Source of the DNA: Pseudomonas sp. LRP2-20 | GTDB taxonomy: Bacteria; Pseudomonadota; Gammaproteobacteria; Pseudomonadales; Pseudomonadaceae | Length of the DNA stretch: 64,000 nucleotides | Assembly: GCF_024349685.1 (NCBI RefSeq) | Contig: NZ_AP025944.1 | Coordinates: 192,001-256,000, forward strand | Reading direction: 5' to 3' | Shown: positions 23,931 to 34,511 of the stretch, piece after piece | How the letters are laid out: every line of letters begins with the position of its first letter | How positions within the stretch are numbered: the stretch's first letter is position 1 | Position numbers and translations under genes: made by a program | The notes under the pieces: generated by a model | What the model saw: the letters and a program-made list of their open reading frames with translations, nothing else | What the model was told of the DNA's origin: nothing | Databases searched by the model: none

Positions 23931-26162
23931 ATGAATAATGAAGTGCTAACCCCTGTCGCGATCAAGGACGCCCAGGCAGTCCCCGAAGAGATGGTACAGA
24001 CCCCGCCGGACCTGCCCGAGGTCTTGGAGCCGGTGGTCGAAGTCGCCGCCCCGGCCCCCGCGCCGGCACCGGCCATCGCCGTCCCGAGCCTGGACGACAG
24101 CAGCCTGTACATTCATCGCGAACTTTCCCAGCTGCAATTCAACATCCGCGTGCTGGAACAGGCGCTGGATGAATCGTACCCGCTGCTCGAACGCCTCAAA
24201 TTCCTGCTGATCTTCTCCAGCAACCTCGACGAGTTCTTCGAGATCCGCGTCGCCGGCCTGAAGAAGCAGATCAACTTCGCCCGCGAGCTGGCCGGCGCCG
24301 ACGGCCTGCAGCCGCACCAGGCGCTGGCGCGCATCAGCGAGCTGGTGCATATCGAGGTGGAGCGCCAGTACGCGATCCTCAACGACGTGCTGCTGCCGGA
24401 GCTGGAAAAGCACGCCATCCGCTTCATTCGTCGCCGCTACTGGACGCCGAAGCTCAAGACCTGGGTGCGGCGCTTCTTCCGCGACGAGATCGCGCCGATC
24501 ATCACCCCGATCGGCCTCGACCCGACCCACCCGTTCCCGCTGCTGGTGAACAAGAGCCTGAACTTCATCGTCGAGCTCGAAGGCGTCGACGCCTTTGGCC
24601 GCGATTCTGGCCTGGCGATCATCCCGGCACCGCGTCTGCTGCCACGCGTCATTCGCGTGCCGGAAGACGTCGGTGGCCCAGGCGACAATTACGTGTTCCT
24701 GTCGTCGATGATCCACGCCCACGCCGATGACCTTTTCCAGGGCATGAAGGTCAAGGGTTGCTACCAGTTCCGCCTGACCCGTAACGCCGACCTGGCGCTG
24801 GATTCCGAAGAAGTCGACGACCTCGCCCGGGCCCTGCGCGGTGAACTGTTCTCTCGCCGCTACGGCGATGCCGTGCGCCTGGAAGTGGCCGACACCTGCC
24901 CGAAACACCTGTCGGATTACCTGCTCAAGCAGTTCAGCCTGAGCGAGAGCGAGCTCTACCAGGTCAACGGCCCGGTCAACCTGACCCGCCTGTTCAGCAT
25001 CACCGGCCTCGACAGCCATCCGGAGCTGCAGTACACGCCGTTCACCCCGGCCATCCCCAAGCTGCTGCAGAATGCCGACAACATCTTCAGCGTGATCGGC
25101 AAGCAGGACATCCTGCTGATGCACCCGTTCGAGTCCTTCACCCCGGTGATCGACCTGCTGCGCCAGGCCGCCAAGGACCCGCACGTGCTCGCCGTGCGCC
25201 AGACCCTGTACCGCTCCGGGGCCAACTCGGAGATCGTCGACGCGTTGGTGGATGCGGCGCGTAACGGCAAGGAGGTCACCGCGGTGATCGAGCTGCGCGC
25301 GCGCTTCGACGAAGAGTCCAACCTGCAGATGGCCAGCCGCCTGCAGGCCGCCGGTGCGGTGGTGATCTACGGTGTGGTCGGCTTCAAGACCCACGCCAAG
25401 ATGATGCTGATCCTGCGCCGCGAGCAGGGCGAGATCGTCCGTTACGCACACCTGGGTACCGGCAACTACCACGCCGGCAACGCCCGGCTGTACACCGACT
25501 ACAGCCTGCTGACCTCCGACGACGCCCTCACCGAGGACGTCGGCAAGCTGTTCAGCCAGTTGATCGGCATGGGCAAGACCCTGCGCATGAAGAAGCTGCT
25601 GCACGCGCCGTTTACCTTGAAGAAGGGCATGCTCGACATGATCGCCCGGGAGACCCAGTTCGCCCTGGAAGGCAAGCCCGCGCACATCATTGCCAAGTTC
25701 AACTCGCTGACCGACGCCAAGGTCATCAAGGCGCTGTACAAGGCCAGCCAGTCGGGCGTGAAGATCGACCTGGTGGTGCGCGGCATGTGCTGCCTGCGCC
25801 CAGGCATTCCGGGGGTTTCGCACAACATCCAGGTGCGCTCGATCATCGGCCGCTTCCTCGAGCACACGCGGGTGTTCTACTTCCTCAACGGCGGCGAAGA
25901 GCAGATCTACCTGTCCAGCGCCGACTGGATGGAGCGCAACCTCGACAAGCGCGTCGAGACGTGCTTCCCGGTAGAGGGCAAGAAGCTGCTGCTGCGGGTT
26001 AAGAAGGAGCTCGAAGGCTACCTGACCGACAACACCCACGCCTGGACCCTGCAGCCTGACGGGCGCTACGTACGCAGCACCCCGACTGGCAACCAGAACC
26101 CGCGCAGTGCCCAGGCGACCCTGCTGGAGCGCCTGAGCAACCCGGTCCTCAACGTACGCTGA
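23931..26162 (+). CDS. ppk: Polyphosphate kinase 1
   Basis: 743 residues. A 50-residue Pro/Ala/Val-rich N-terminal extension precedes the core that starts [21 protein letters not shown]. Family blocks: [64 protein letters not shown], and [11 protein letters not shown] with the likely phospho-accepting His507. It reversibly builds polyphosphate from the ATP gamma-phosphate. It faces ppx, overlapping it by 14 nt at the 3' ends, so the synthesis and degradation genes are convergent rather than in one operon. Confidence 0.97.
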   Translation: MNNEVLTPVAIKDAQAVPEEMVQTPPDLPEVLEPVVEVAAPAPAPAPAIAVPSLDDSSLYIHRELSQLQFNIRVLEQALDESYPLLERLKFLLIFSSNLDEFFEIRVAGLKKQINFARELAGADGLQPHQALARISELVHIEVERQYAILNDVLLPELEKHAIRFIRRRYWTPKLKTWVRRFFRDEIAPIITPIGLDPTHPFPLLVNKSLNFIVELEGVDAFGRDSGLAIIPAPRLLPRVIRVPEDVGGPGDNYVFLSSMIHAHADDLFQGMKVKGCYQFRLTRNADLALDSEEVDDLARALRGELFSRRYGDAVRLEVADTCPKHLSDYLLKQFSLSESELYQVNGPVNLTRLFSITGLDSHPELQYTPFTPAIPKLLQNADNIFSVIGKQDILLMHPFESFTPVIDLLRQAAKDPHVLAVRQTLYRSGANSEIVDALVDAARNGKEVTAVIELRARFDEESNLQMASRLQAAGAVVIYGVVGFKTHAKMMLILRREQGEIVRYAHLGTGNYHAGNARLYTDYSLLTSDDALTEDVGKLFSQLIGMGKTLRMKKLLHAPFTLKKGMLDMIARETQFALEGKPAHIIAKFNSLTDAKVIKALYKASQSGVKIDLVVRGMCCLRPGIPGVSHNIQVRSIIGRFLEHTRVFYFLNGGEEQIYLSSADWMERNLDKRVETCFPVEGKKLLLRVKKELEGYLTDNTHAWTLQPDGRYVRSTPTGNQNPRSAQATLLERLSNPVLNVR

Positions 26163-27651
26163 GGACGAAGCCGACCCGGGTCAGCCACTCCGCCTCGTTG
26201 GCGAAGTCGGCCTGGGTCAGCTGGTTCTGCTCCAGCCAGCCTTCCGGGAATACCACTTCAAGGCTGTTTTCGCCGGCCCGCAGCTCCACCTTGGGCATCT
26301 GCTGGTTGCCCCGGATGTGGTGGAACAGGATGGCGAAGCGCAGCAGCACGCACAGGCGAATCAGTTGCACGGCGTCGTCGCCGAATTCCGTGAACTTGTC
26401 CTTGGGGATGTTGCGGCGATGGCCACGTACCAGCAGGGCCATCATCTGCTGCTCGTCGCGAGAAAACCCGGCCAGGTCGGAGTGCTCGATCAGGTAGGCA
26501 CCGTGCTTGTGGTAGTGGTAGTGGGCGATATCCAGGCCGATTTCGTGGATTTTCGCCGCCCAACCCAGCAGATCGCGCCAGTTTCCTTCCTCAAGCTGCC
26601 AGGCCTCGGCCACCTGGTCGAAGGCGTTCAGGGCCTTGCGCTCGACGCGCGCGGCCTGCCCCTGGTCGACGTGATAACGCTCCATCAGCGAGTTGAGGGT
26701 GCGCTCGCGCACATCCTCGTGATGATGGCGGCCAAGCAGGTCGAACAGCACGCCTTCGCGCAGGGCACCGTCGCAGTGTTCCATGCGCTGCAGCTCCAGG
26801 GCGTCGAAGATCGCCTCGAGAATCGCCAGGCCGGCCGGGAAGATGGTGCGCCGGTCGGGTTTGATGCCTTCGAAGTCGATCTTGTCGACCTCGCCCAGCT
26901 TGAACAGCTTGCGCTTGACCCAGGCCAGGCCTTCGGCATTGACCTCGCCGTTGCCCAGGCCGCCGGCCTTGATCGCGGCGCCGATGGCGCGGATGGTGCC
27001 GGACGAGCCGATGGCCTCGTCCCAGGTCAGGCGATGCAGGGCGTTTTCGATGCTCATCAGCTCCAGGCGTGCAGCGGTGTAGGCCTGGGCGTAGCGCGCC
27101 GGGGTGATCTTGCCGTCACGGAAGTAGCGCTGGGTGAAGCTCACGCAGCCCATCTGCAGGCTTTCGCGCAGCAGCGGTTCGAAGCGCTGGCCGATGATGA
27201 ACTCGGTACTGCCGCCGCCGATGTCGGCGACCAGGCGCTTGCCGGGGGTGTCGGCCAGGGTGTGCGACACGCCGAGGTAGATCAGGCGCGCCTCTTCACG
27301 GCCGGAGATGACCTCCACCGGGTGGCCGAGGATGGCTTCGGCACGCTGGATGAATTCGTTGCGGTTGCGCGCTTCACGCAGGGCGTTGGTGCCGACGATG
27401 CGCACCGAGCCTGCCGGCATGCCGTTGATCAGCTGGGCAAAACGCTTGAGGCATTCCAGGCCTCGCTCCATGGCTTCTTCGCTGAGCTTGCGCTCATCGT
27501 CGATGCCGGCGGCCAGCTGAACCTTCTCGCCGAGCCGCTCGAGAATGCGGATCTCGGTGTGGTGTGCCTTGGCCACGACCATGTGGAAGCTGTTGGAGCC
27601 CAGGTCGATGGCGGCGATCAGGGACAGGTTCTTCGCGGAAGTATGCGGCAT
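26149..27651 (-). CDS. ppx: Exopolyphosphatase (Ppx/GppA family)
   Basis: 500 residues from ATG 27651; the frame is open upstream but [26 protein letters not shown] is the expected start. Motifs: [13 protein letters not shown] (phosphate 1), [22 protein letters not shown] (phosphate 2), [12 protein letters not shown], and a C-terminal HD-like domain with [23 protein letters not shown]. It removes terminal phosphate from polyphosphate. It converges on ppk; the 14-nt overlap leaves no room for a terminator between them. Confidence 0.95.
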   Translation of the reverse strand: MPHTSAKNLSLIAAIDLGSNSFHMVVAKAHHTEIRILERLGEKVQLAAGIDDERKLSEEAMERGLECLKRFAQLINGMPAGSVRIVGTNALREARNRNEFIQRAEAILGHPVEVISGREEARLIYLGVSHTLADTPGKRLVADIGGGSTEFIIGQRFEPLLRESLQMGCVSFTQRYFRDGKITPARYAQAYTAARLELMSIENALHRLTWDEAIGSSGTIRAIGAAIKAGGLGNGEVNAEGLAWVKRKLFKLGEVDKIDFEGIKPDRRTIFPAGLAILEAIFDALELQRMEHCDGALREGVLFDLLGRHHHEDVRERTLNSLMERYHVDQGQAARVERKALNAFDQVAEAWQLEEGNWRDLLGWAAKIHEIGLDIAHYHYHKHGAYLIEHSDLAGFSRDEQQMMALLVRGHRRNIPKDKFTEFGDDAVQLIRLCVLLRFAILFHHIRGNQQMPKVELRAGENSLEVVFPEGWLEQNQLTQADFANEAEWLTRVGFVLSVR

Positions 27652-27894
27652 TCTGTGTGTTCTCGGTCGGTAACCCGGCAATCGTGCCACGATCCTTGGC
27701 TGACGCCAACGCGCACCACACCGGGCCTTGATGCAAGGCAATGTGCCATTCCAATGCTATGACACTTGTGTGACAGTTTCGATTCGCAGCGTCTTGCACA
27801 ACTATAGTTACACTCAATCGTCCGTGACTTCCTGTAGGGCCTGGGTACGGCTATCATGGGCCACGTTTTTTTGCTTACGACCCTGGAGATATCC

Positions 27895-28224
27895 ATGAGC
27901 AGCGATCTGATCAAACACGTCACCGACGCCACCTTCGATGCCGAAGTCCTGCAGGCTCAAGGCCCGGTGCTGGTCGACTACTGGGCTGAATGGTGCGGTC
28001 CATGCAAGATGATCGCTCCGGTTCTGGACGACATCGCCGCTACCTACGAGGGCAAACTGACTGTCGCCAAGCTGAACATCGACGACAACCAGGAAACCCC
28101 GGCCAAGCACGGTGTGCGTGGCATTCCGACCCTGATGCTGTTCAAGAACGGCAACGTCGAAGCCACCAAGGTCGGCGCCCTGTCCAAATCGCAGCTGGCC
28201 GCGTTCCTCGACGCCCACCTGTGA
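27895..28224 (+). CDS. trxA: Thioredoxin
   Basis: 109 residues from ATG 27895 with CTGGAGA as ribosome binding site; the frame extends upstream but homologues begin MSSDLI. The redox site is WCGPC (C34, C37), followed by cis-Pro in [11 protein letters not shown]. It reduces disulfides of many cytoplasmic proteins. It is a single-gene unit closed by a strong terminator, upstream of rho. Confidence 0.97.
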   Translation: MSSDLIKHVTDATFDAEVLQAQGPVLVDYWAEWCGPCKMIAPVLDDIAATYEGKLTVAKLNIDDNQETPAKHGVRGIPTLMLFKNGNVEATKVGALSKSQLAAFLDAHL

Positions 28225-28233
28225 GGTGATGTG

Positions 28234-28266
28234 AAAAAGCCCCGCAAATGCGGGGTTTTTCTTTTT
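28234..28266 (+). terminator. Rho-independent terminator of trxA
   Basis: AAAAAGCCCCGC-AAAT-GCGGGGTTTTTCTTTTT: a 6-7 bp GC stem, 4-nt loop and a long T tract, 10 nt after the stop. The A tract on the left also allows action in the other direction. Confidence 0.93.
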
Positions 28267-28455
28267 CAGAGCACTAGACGCAGAAAAAAGCAAGTGTTAC
28301 ATTCGGCCTCGCACTGCTTCTCCAGTGCCCTCTGCACGCCGTCGCCGAAGCATCCCTAATTCGAATCAGTACGCGATCCTGTCGCCATCTAGCGGCGCGG
28401 CTTCATTAAGCCAAAGCTTAATTCTCCCTTCTTACATGATTACGTCATTCCCCTT

Positions 28456-29715
28456 ATGAACCTGACTGAACTCAAGCAAAAGCCGATTACCGATCTTTTG
28501 GAAATGGCCGAACAGATGGGCATCGAAAACATGGCCCGTTCGCGCAAACAGGACGTGATTTTCGCCCTGCTGAAGAAGCATGCGAAAAGCGGCGAAGAGA
28601 TCTCGGGTGACGGCGTGCTGGAGATTCTCCAGGATGGTTTCGGTTTCCTGCGTTCGGCTGATGCGTCCTACCTGGCCGGCCCCGACGACATCTACGTCTC
28701 GCCAAGCCAGATCCGCCGCTTCAACCTGCGTACCGGCGACACCATCGTCGGCAAGATCCGCCCACCGAAGGAAGGGGAGCGTTACTTCGCCCTGCTGAAG
28801 GTCGACACCATCAACTTCGACCGCCCGGAAAACGCGAAGAACAAGATCCTGTTCGAAAACCTGACGCCGCTGTTCCCGAACAAGCGCCTGAAGATGGAAG
28901 CCGGTAACGGCTCCACCGAAGACCTCACCGGTCGCGTCATCGACCTGTGCGCCCCGATCGGCAAAGGCCAGCGTGGCCTGATCGTCGCTCCGCCGAAAGC
29001 CGGTAAGACGATCATGCTGCAGAACATCGCGGCGAACATCACCCGTAACAACCCCGAGTGCCACCTGATCGTCCTGCTGATCGACGAGCGCCCGGAAGAA
29101 GTGACCGAAATGCAGCGCACCGTGCGCGGCGAAGTGGTTGCCTCGACCTTCGACGAGCCGCCAACCCGCCACGTGCAGGTTGCCGAAATGGTCATCGAGA
29201 AGGCCAAGCGCCTGGTCGAGCACAAGAAGGACGTGGTCATCCTGCTGGACTCCATCACCCGTCTGGCACGTGCCTACAACACCGTGATCCCGAGCTCTGG
29301 CAAGGTGCTGACCGGTGGTGTCGACGCCCACGCCCTGGAGAAGCCGAAGCGCTTCTTTGGCGCCGCGCGTAACATCGAGGAAGGCGGTTCGCTGACCATC
29401 ATCGCCACTGCGCTGGTCGAAACCGGCTCGAAGATGGACGAAGTGATCTACGAAGAGTTCAAGGGTACCGGCAACATGGAACTGCCCCTGGACCGTCGTA
29501 TCGCCGAGAAGCGCGTCTTCCCGGCCATCAACATCAACCGTTCCGGCACTCGCCGCGAAGAGCTGCTGACTGCCGACGACGAACTGCAGCGCATGTGGAT
29601 CCTGCGCAAGCTGCTGCACCCGATGGACGAGATCGCCGCCATCGAGTTCCTGGTCGACAAGCTCAAGCAGACCAAGACCAATGACGAGTTCTTCCTGTCG
29701 ATGAAGCGCAAGTAA
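28456..29715 (+). CDS. rho: Transcription termination factor Rho
   Basis: 419 residues, the usual length. [26 protein letters not shown] is the N-terminal helix bundle, the cold-shock-like RNA-binding part contains [22 protein letters not shown] (residues 61-82), and Walker A is APPKAGKT (178-185); Walker B lies in [14 protein letters not shown] and the R-loop in [14 protein letters not shown]. It is the hexameric helicase that ends transcription. The 190-nt leader between the trxA terminator and rho is long enough for the autogenous control known for rho, though no specific site is seen. Confidence 0.98.
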   Translation: MNLTELKQKPITDLLEMAEQMGIENMARSRKQDVIFALLKKHAKSGEEISGDGVLEILQDGFGFLRSADASYLAGPDDIYVSPSQIRRFNLRTGDTIVGKIRPPKEGERYFALLKVDTINFDRPENAKNKILFENLTPLFPNKRLKMEAGNGSTEDLTGRVIDLCAPIGKGQRGLIVAPPKAGKTIMLQNIAANITRNNPECHLIVLLIDERPEEVTEMQRTVRGEVVASTFDEPPTRHVQVAEMVIEKAKRLVEHKKDVVILLDSITRLARAYNTVIPSSGKVLTGGVDAHALEKPKRFFGAARNIEEGGSLTIIATALVETGSKMDEVIYEEFKGTGNMELPLDRRIAEKRVFPAININRSGTRREELLTADDELQRMWILRKLLHPMDEIAAIEFLVDKLKQTKTNDEFFLSMKRK

Positions 29716-29738
29716 GCACTTCAAGCCGGAATTGATTG

Positions 29739-29841
29739 GGGCTGCTTCGCACCCCTTCGCGGGCAAGCCCGCTTCCACAGGTTCAATGCGATCCTTGTGG
29801 GAGCGGGCTTGCCCGCGAAGGGGCGCGAAGCGGCCCCAACG
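29739..29841. repeat. REP pair
   Basis: GGGGCTGCTTCGCACCCCTTCGCGGGCAAGCCCGC and its inverse ending GCGAAGCGGCCCC lie right after rho. The outer flanks also pair (GGCTGCTTCGC / GCGAAGCGGCC). Confidence 0.87.
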
Positions 29842-29917
29842 CATTTTTGGCCCAAATAAAGCCCGAACGGCGCTACACTCTGCACCCCGACCGATACGGC
29901 CAACACGAGGCTCATGC

Positions 29918-31384
29918 ATGCAGTATCGCGATTTGCGCGACTTCATCCGTGGCCTGGAGCAGCGCGGTGAACTCAAGCGCATCCAGGTTCCGATTTCCCC
30001 AGTCCTGGAAATGACCGAGGTCTGCGACCGCACCCTGCGCGCCAAGGGCCCGGCGTTGCTGTTCGAAAAGCCCACGGGCTTCGACATCCCGGTGCTGGGC
30101 AACCTGTTCGGCACGCCCGAACGCGTGGCCATGGGCATGGGCGCCGAGTCGGTCGACGAACTGCGCGAGATCGGCAAGCTGCTGGCCTTCCTCAAGGAGC
30201 CTGAGCCGCCAAAAGGCCTGAAAGACGCCTGGTCCAAGCTGCCGATCTTCAAGAAGGTCGTGTCGATGGCGCCGAAGGTGGTCAAGGACGCGGTGTGCCA
30301 GGAAGTGGTCGTCGAGGGCGATGATGTCGACCTCGGCCAGCTGCCGATCCAGCACTGCTGGCCGGGCGACGTGGCGCCGCTGATCACCTGGGGCCTGACC
30401 GTGACCCGCGGCCCGAACAAGGACCGCCAGAACCTGGGCATCTACCGCCAACAGGTGATCGGCCGCAACAAGGTGATCATGCGGTGGCTGAGCCACCGTG
30501 GCGGCGCCCTGGATTATCGCGAGTGGTGCGAGAAGAATCCGGGCCAGCCGTTCCCGGTCGCCGTGGCCCTGGGCGCTGACCCGGCAACCATCCTTGGCGC
30601 CGTGACGCCAGTGCCGGACACCCTTTCCGAGTATGCCTTCGCCGGCCTGCTGCGCGGCAACCGTACCGAGCTGGTCAAGTGCCGTGGCAGCAACCTGCAG
30701 GTGCCGGCCACCGCCGAGATCATCCTCGAAGGTGTGATCCACCCGGGCGAAATGGCCCCGGAAGGTCCGTATGGCGACCATACCGGTTACTACAATGAAG
30801 TGGACAGCTTCCCGGTGTTCACCGTCGAGCGCATCACCCACCGGCAGAAGCCGATCTACCACAGCACCTACACCGGCCGGCCGCCGGATGAGCCGGCGAT
30901 CCTCGGTGTGGCGCTGAATGAAGTGTTCGTGCCGATCCTGCAGAAGCAGTTCCCGGAAATCGTCGACTTCTACCTGCCGCCGGAAGGCTGCTCGTACCGC
31001 ATGGCGGTGGTGACCATGAAAAAGCAGTACCCGGGCCACGCCAAGCGCGTGATGCTGGGTGTGTGGTCGTTCCTGCGACAGTTCATGTACACCAAGTTCG
31101 TTATTGTCACTGACGACGATATCAACGCCCGCGACTGGAACGATGTGATCTGGGCCATCACCACGCGCATGGACCCCAAGCGTGATACGGTGATGATCGA
31201 CAACACGCCGATCGATTACCTGGACTTCGCGTCGCCGGTATCGGGGCTGGGGTCGAAGATGGGCCTGGACGCCACGCACAAGTGGCCGGGCGAGACTACA
31301 CGCGAATGGGGCCGGGTCATCGTCAAGGACGAGGCCGTCACCCGCCGTATCGATGAGCTGTGGGATCAGTTGGGAATAGATTGA
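29918..31384 (+). CDS. ubiD: 4-hydroxy-3-polyprenylbenzoate decarboxylase UbiD
   Basis: 488 residues from ATG 29918 (homologues start [10 protein letters not shown]; the frame extends into the REP pair but that part is non-coding). UbiD blocks are clear: [56 protein letters not shown] and [12 protein letters not shown], which contain the prenylated-FMN and metal ligands. It carries out decarboxylation in ubiquinone synthesis. It overlaps the following Fe-S flavoreductase by one base (TGATG), implying co-translation. Confidence 0.97.
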   Translation: MQYRDLRDFIRGLEQRGELKRIQVPISPVLEMTEVCDRTLRAKGPALLFEKPTGFDIPVLGNLFGTPERVAMGMGAESVDELREIGKLLAFLKEPEPPKGLKDAWSKLPIFKKVVSMAPKVVKDAVCQEVVVEGDDVDLGQLPIQHCWPGDVAPLITWGLTVTRGPNKDRQNLGIYRQQVIGRNKVIMRWLSHRGGALDYREWCEKNPGQPFPVAVALGADPATILGAVTPVPDTLSEYAFAGLLRGNRTELVKCRGSNLQVPATAEIILEGVIHPGEMAPEGPYGDHTGYYNEVDSFPVFTVERITHRQKPIYHSTYTGRPPDEPAILGVALNEVFVPILQKQFPEIVDFYLPPEGCSYRMAVVTMKKQYPGHAKRVMLGVWSFLRQFMYTKFVIVTDDDINARDWNDVIWAITTRMDPKRDTVMIDNTPIDYLDFASPVSGLGSKMGLDATHKWPGETTREWGRVIVKDEAVTRRIDELWDQLGID

Positions 31385-32352
31385 TGCAGGTAACGTTGCA
31401 GCCGTCCGGGGCGGTGCTGGCGCTCGAACCCGGGGAACGGATCCTGGATGGAGCGCGGCGGCTGGGCTATGACTGCCCGAACAGCTGCCGCAATGGCAAT
31501 TGCCATGTCTGCGCCGCGTTGTTGGTCGAAGGAAGCGTGCGTCAGGACGGTGAAGTCCGTGACCATGGCGAGTTGTTCACCTGCATTGCCGAACCACTGG
31601 AGGACTGTGTGTTGCTCTGGGATGGCGTGCTCGCCCTGGGTGAGCTGCCAGTGCGCAAGCTGGCGTGCAGCGTGAGCGAATGCGTCGAGGTCGGTGGCGA
31701 CGTCTGGCGCGTGCGCTTGCGCGCGCCGGCCGGCAAGCCGCCGCGTTACCATGCCGGGCAGTACTTGATGATCGAGCGCGAGGGCGGCAAGCAGGCGGCC
31801 TTCTCGCTGGCCTCTGCGCCGCATTCCGGGCGAGATCTGGAGCTGCATGTGCTGGTCCGAGAGGCCAGCGCCCAGCAACTGCTGGCACAGCTGCAACGCG
31901 ACCGCGTGGCGCGCATCGAAATGCCGTTTGGCGATACCCACCTGGCCGAGTTGCCTGACGGGCCACTGGTGCTGATTGCCGCCGGTACCGGCATGGGGCA
32001 AATGCACAGCCTGGTCGAACATTGCCGCGCCCAAGGCTTCAAGCATCCGGTGCACCTGTACTGGGGCGTGCGTCGTCCGGAAGACTTCTACACCATCGAG
32101 CATTGGGCCGAATGGCAGCGCTTGCCCAACCTGTTCCTGCACAAGGTGGTCAGTGACCTGTGTGGCTGGGAAGGGCGCTGCGGCATGCTGCACGAAGCGG
32201 TGTGCGAGGACGTGAAAGACCTCAATAGCGTGCATGTGTATGCCAGCGGCTCGCCGAACATGGTCTACGCCACCCTCGACGCTCTGGTCGAGGCTGGCAT
32301 GGATGCGCACCGCATGCGTGCCGATGTGTTTGCCTACGCACCACGCGGTTAA
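31384..32352 (+). CDS. 2Fe-2S/FAD oxidoreductase (ferredoxin-NAD(P) reductase type, CDP-glucoseen reductase-like)
   Basis: 322 residues from ATG 31384, sharing one base with the ubiD stop. A plant-type ferredoxin domain holds C35, C40, C43 and C67 (CPNSCRNGNCHVC ... LFTC). An FAD-binding part follows (PPRYHAGQYLMIE, AFSLASAP) and then an NAD(P) part (LIAAGTGMGQMHSLVEH, VHLYWGVRRPEDFY, VHVYASGSPNMV). It transfers electrons from NAD(P)H to an unknown partner. The genetic link to ubiD suggests redox support for quinone or flavin-dependent chemistry, but the reaction is not shown. Confidence 0.85.
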   Translation: MQVTLQPSGAVLALEPGERILDGARRLGYDCPNSCRNGNCHVCAALLVEGSVRQDGEVRDHGELFTCIAEPLEDCVLLWDGVLALGELPVRKLACSVSECVEVGGDVWRVRLRAPAGKPPRYHAGQYLMIEREGGKQAAFSLASAPHSGRDLELHVLVREASAQQLLAQLQRDRVARIEMPFGDTHLAELPDGPLVLIAAGTGMGQMHSLVEHCRAQGFKHPVHLYWGVRRPEDFYTIEHWAEWQRLPNLFLHKVVSDLCGWEGRCGMLHEAVCEDVKDLNSVHVYASGSPNMVYATLDALVEAGMDAHRMRADVFAYAPRG

Positions 32353-32598
32353 TAACCGAAGTTTCAAGTAGCGGGTATAAGGCGGTAATTATTACCGCCT
32401 GAGCCACTAACTTTCACCGCTTTCGGAATAATAATTCCCAGTCGTCGGAACTGTGCGTGAAACTTGCTCGCCAGGGCTTGAGCATTCTCCTGTTTCTATC
32501 CTATGGTTAATGCAAGCGCCCTTGGCGCGGCGGCGCAGGCCGCATGGCACACGACTCTCGCTACGTCTGTAGTACACGGGGAATAATGGCGGCAGCTA
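32353..32598. other. Intergenic region with a 21-bp perfect palindrome
   Basis: Contains AGGCGGTAAT-T-ATTACCGCCT at 32380-32400, then AT-rich DNA (32430-32480) that may include the chaC promoter. The palindrome has almost no loop and no T tract, so it looks more like a protein-binding site or cruciform than a terminator. No gene seen. Confidence 0.5.
32380..32400. promoter_or_regulatory. Perfect 21-bp palindrome, candidate operator
   Basis: Ten-base arms AGGCGGTAAT / ATTACCGCCT around one T. It lies 28 nt after the reductase stop and 199 nt before chaC. The binding protein is unknown. Confidence 0.45.
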
Positions 32599-33249
32599 AT
32601 GTCGGCACTTGAAAGTTTGTCCTGGGAAGTTGCTTATCCTCCGACGCTCGACTTCGGTCAGCAACTGACCCGTGAGCAATTGCTCAACTCCATGCAAACC
32701 ACCATGTCTCGCCATGAAGGTGGCCCCGTCTGGTTGTTTGCCTATGGTTCGTTGATCTGGCGGCCGGAATGCAATTCCGTGGAGCGCCAGCGGGCGCGAG
32801 TGCATGGTTATCACCGCGGGTTGTACCTGTGGTCGCACGAGCACCGGGGCACGCCGGAAACGCCAGGCCTGGTGTTCGGCCTTGATCGCGGCGGCTCCTG
32901 CAGCGGTTTTGCCTACCGCCTGGATGAAAGCAACCTGGATGATTCGCTGATGGCCCTGTGGCAGCGGGAGATGCCTTATCCGGCGTATCGGCCGCACTGG
33001 CTCAGCTGCCGGCTGGGTGATGGCAGCAAGGTGCAGGCGCTGGGGTTTGTGCTGGAGCGGCACTTGCCGTGCTATGCAGGCAACCTGCCGGATACCTTGC
33101 TCAGCCAGATTCTGGCCAGCGCCAAGGGGCGTTATGGCACGACGCGGGATTATGTCGAGCAGACCCTGAATGCGCTGCGCAGCCACCAGATGCCGGATCG
33201 CAACCTCGAGGCTCGGTTCAGGCGTTGCCATAACCTGCGCGAACTTTGA
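32599..33249 (+). CDS. chaC: Gamma-glutamylcyclotransferase ChaC
   Basis: 216 residues. The substrate-binding loop WLFAYGSLIWRP (residues 45-56) and the catalytic Glu124 in LWQREMPYPAYRP are as in ChaC enzymes, which cleave glutathione to 5-oxoproline and Cys-Gly. The CSGFAYRL block is also typical. It starts at ATG 32599; GGCGGCAG is a weak ribosome binding site. It stands alone between the palindrome and a REP pair. Confidence 0.9.
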   Translation: MSALESLSWEVAYPPTLDFGQQLTREQLLNSMQTTMSRHEGGPVWLFAYGSLIWRPECNSVERQRARVHGYHRGLYLWSHEHRGTPETPGLVFGLDRGGSCSGFAYRLDESNLDDSLMALWQREMPYPAYRPHWLSCRLGDGSKVQALGFVLERHLPCYAGNLPDTLLSQILASAKGRYGTTRDYVEQTLNALRSHQMPDRNLEARFRRCHNLREL

Positions 33250-33258
33250 TTGGGCGAC

Positions 33259-33361
33259 TGGCCCTTTCGCGGGGCAAGCCCGCTCCCACAGGTACTTCAC
33301 AAACGTCCAGGATTGTAAGGGACCTGTGGGAGCGGGCTTGCCCCGCGAAAGGGCCGGGCCT
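33259..33361. repeat. REP pair
   Basis: GGCCCTTTCGCGGGGCAAGC and its inverse ...GCTTGCCCCGCGAAAGGGCC flank about 40 nt. It lies between convergent chaC and the quinone oxidoreductase gene. Confidence 0.87.
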
Positions 33362-33364
33362 TCC

Positions 33365-34342
33365 CTAATTGGCCAGCACCACCAACTTACCCACAGCCCG
33401 CCGCTGCCCAAGCGCTTCAATCGCAGCCCCGGCTTCAGCCAGTGGATAAGTCCTCGACACCAATGGCTTCAGCTTGCCTTCGGCATGCCAGGCAAACAAC
33501 TGCCGGAAGTTGGCGGTATTGTCCTCTGGCTGGCGCTGGGCAAACGCGCCCCAGAACACCCCAAGTACCGCCGCCCCCTTGAGCAGCACCAGGTTCGCCG
33601 CCATCTGCGGTATGGTCCCGCTGGCAAACCCCACCACCAGCAGCCGGCCCTGCCATGCCAGACCGCGCACGGCTTGGTCGAACAGCTCGCCACCCACTGG
33701 GTCGTAGATCACATCGACGCCCTGGCCGCCGGTCAGGCGCTTGATTTCTTCCTTGAGGCTGGCCTGGCTGTAGTCGATCAACTCGTCAGCCCCGGCAGCC
33801 TTGGCTACGACAAGTTTCTCGGCGCTACTGGCTGCGGCGATCACTTTTGCGCCCATGGCCTTGCCGATTTCCACCGCTGCCAGGCCAACACCACCCGATG
33901 CGCCGAGCACCAGCAGGGTTTCGCCGGGCTGCAGCTGGCCGCGCTGCTTGAGCGCATGCATCGAGGTGCCATAAGTCATGCCGAACGCGGCGGCAGTGGT
34001 AAAATCCATGTGCTCGGGAATCGGCATCACGTTGTAGAACGGTACCGCCACCTGCTCGGCGAACGCCCCCCAGCCGGTCAGGGCCATCACCCGGTCGCCC
34101 ACCTTGAAGGTGCTGGCCCGTTCGCCGACCGCGGCGACCACACCTGCAGCCTCGCCGCCCGGGGAGAACGGCAGGGGTGGCTGGAACTGGTATTTGCCTT
34201 CGATGATCAGCGTGTCGGGGAAGTTGACCCCGGCAGCCTGCACGTCGAGCAGGATCTCGTTCTTCTTCGGCAGAGGGCTGGCCACGTCCTCCAGTACCAG
34301 GTCGCGAGCCGGGCCCAGGGTTTTGCACAACACAGCTTTCAT
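33365..34342 (-). CDS. NADPH:quinone oxidoreductase family (zinc-free MDR)
   Basis: 325 residues from ATG 34342; the frame is open upstream but homologues begin MKAVLCKTLG. The NADPH loop is LVLGASGGVGLAAVEIGKAMGAKVIAAASSAEK; no zinc-ligand cysteines are present, as in quinone oxidoreductases and crotonyl-type reductases. SPGGEAAGVVAAVGE and DVIYDPVGGELFDQAVRGL are family blocks. The substrate is undefined. It is divergent from the small FliL-like gene. Confidence 0.88.
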   Translation of the reverse strand: MKAVLCKTLGPARDLVLEDVASPLPKKNEILLDVQAAGVNFPDTLIIEGKYQFQPPLPFSPGGEAAGVVAAVGERASTFKVGDRVMALTGWGAFAEQVAVPFYNVMPIPEHMDFTTAAAFGMTYGTSMHALKQRGQLQPGETLLVLGASGGVGLAAVEIGKAMGAKVIAAASSAEKLVVAKAAGADELIDYSQASLKEEIKRLTGGQGVDVIYDPVGGELFDQAVRGLAWQGRLLVVGFASGTIPQMAANLVLLKGAAVLGVFWGAFAQRQPEDNTANFRQLFAWHAEGKLKPLVSRTYPLAEAGAAIEALGQRRAVGKLVVLAN

Positions 34343-34511
34343 CGGGGCTATTCCTTTGCGTGTAGTGGCCGATAAGTGTAGGAGGGTCGCCTGCCGGGTC
34401 AACGAGCATGGCCGGCCCTGATGTGCGGGTATAAGTGCTGGCATAAGCCCGGGCTTGGGTTTGAGCGGCATGCTGGGTAAGCTGGCGCCAACTGTTTCTA
34501 GGAGCGAATTC

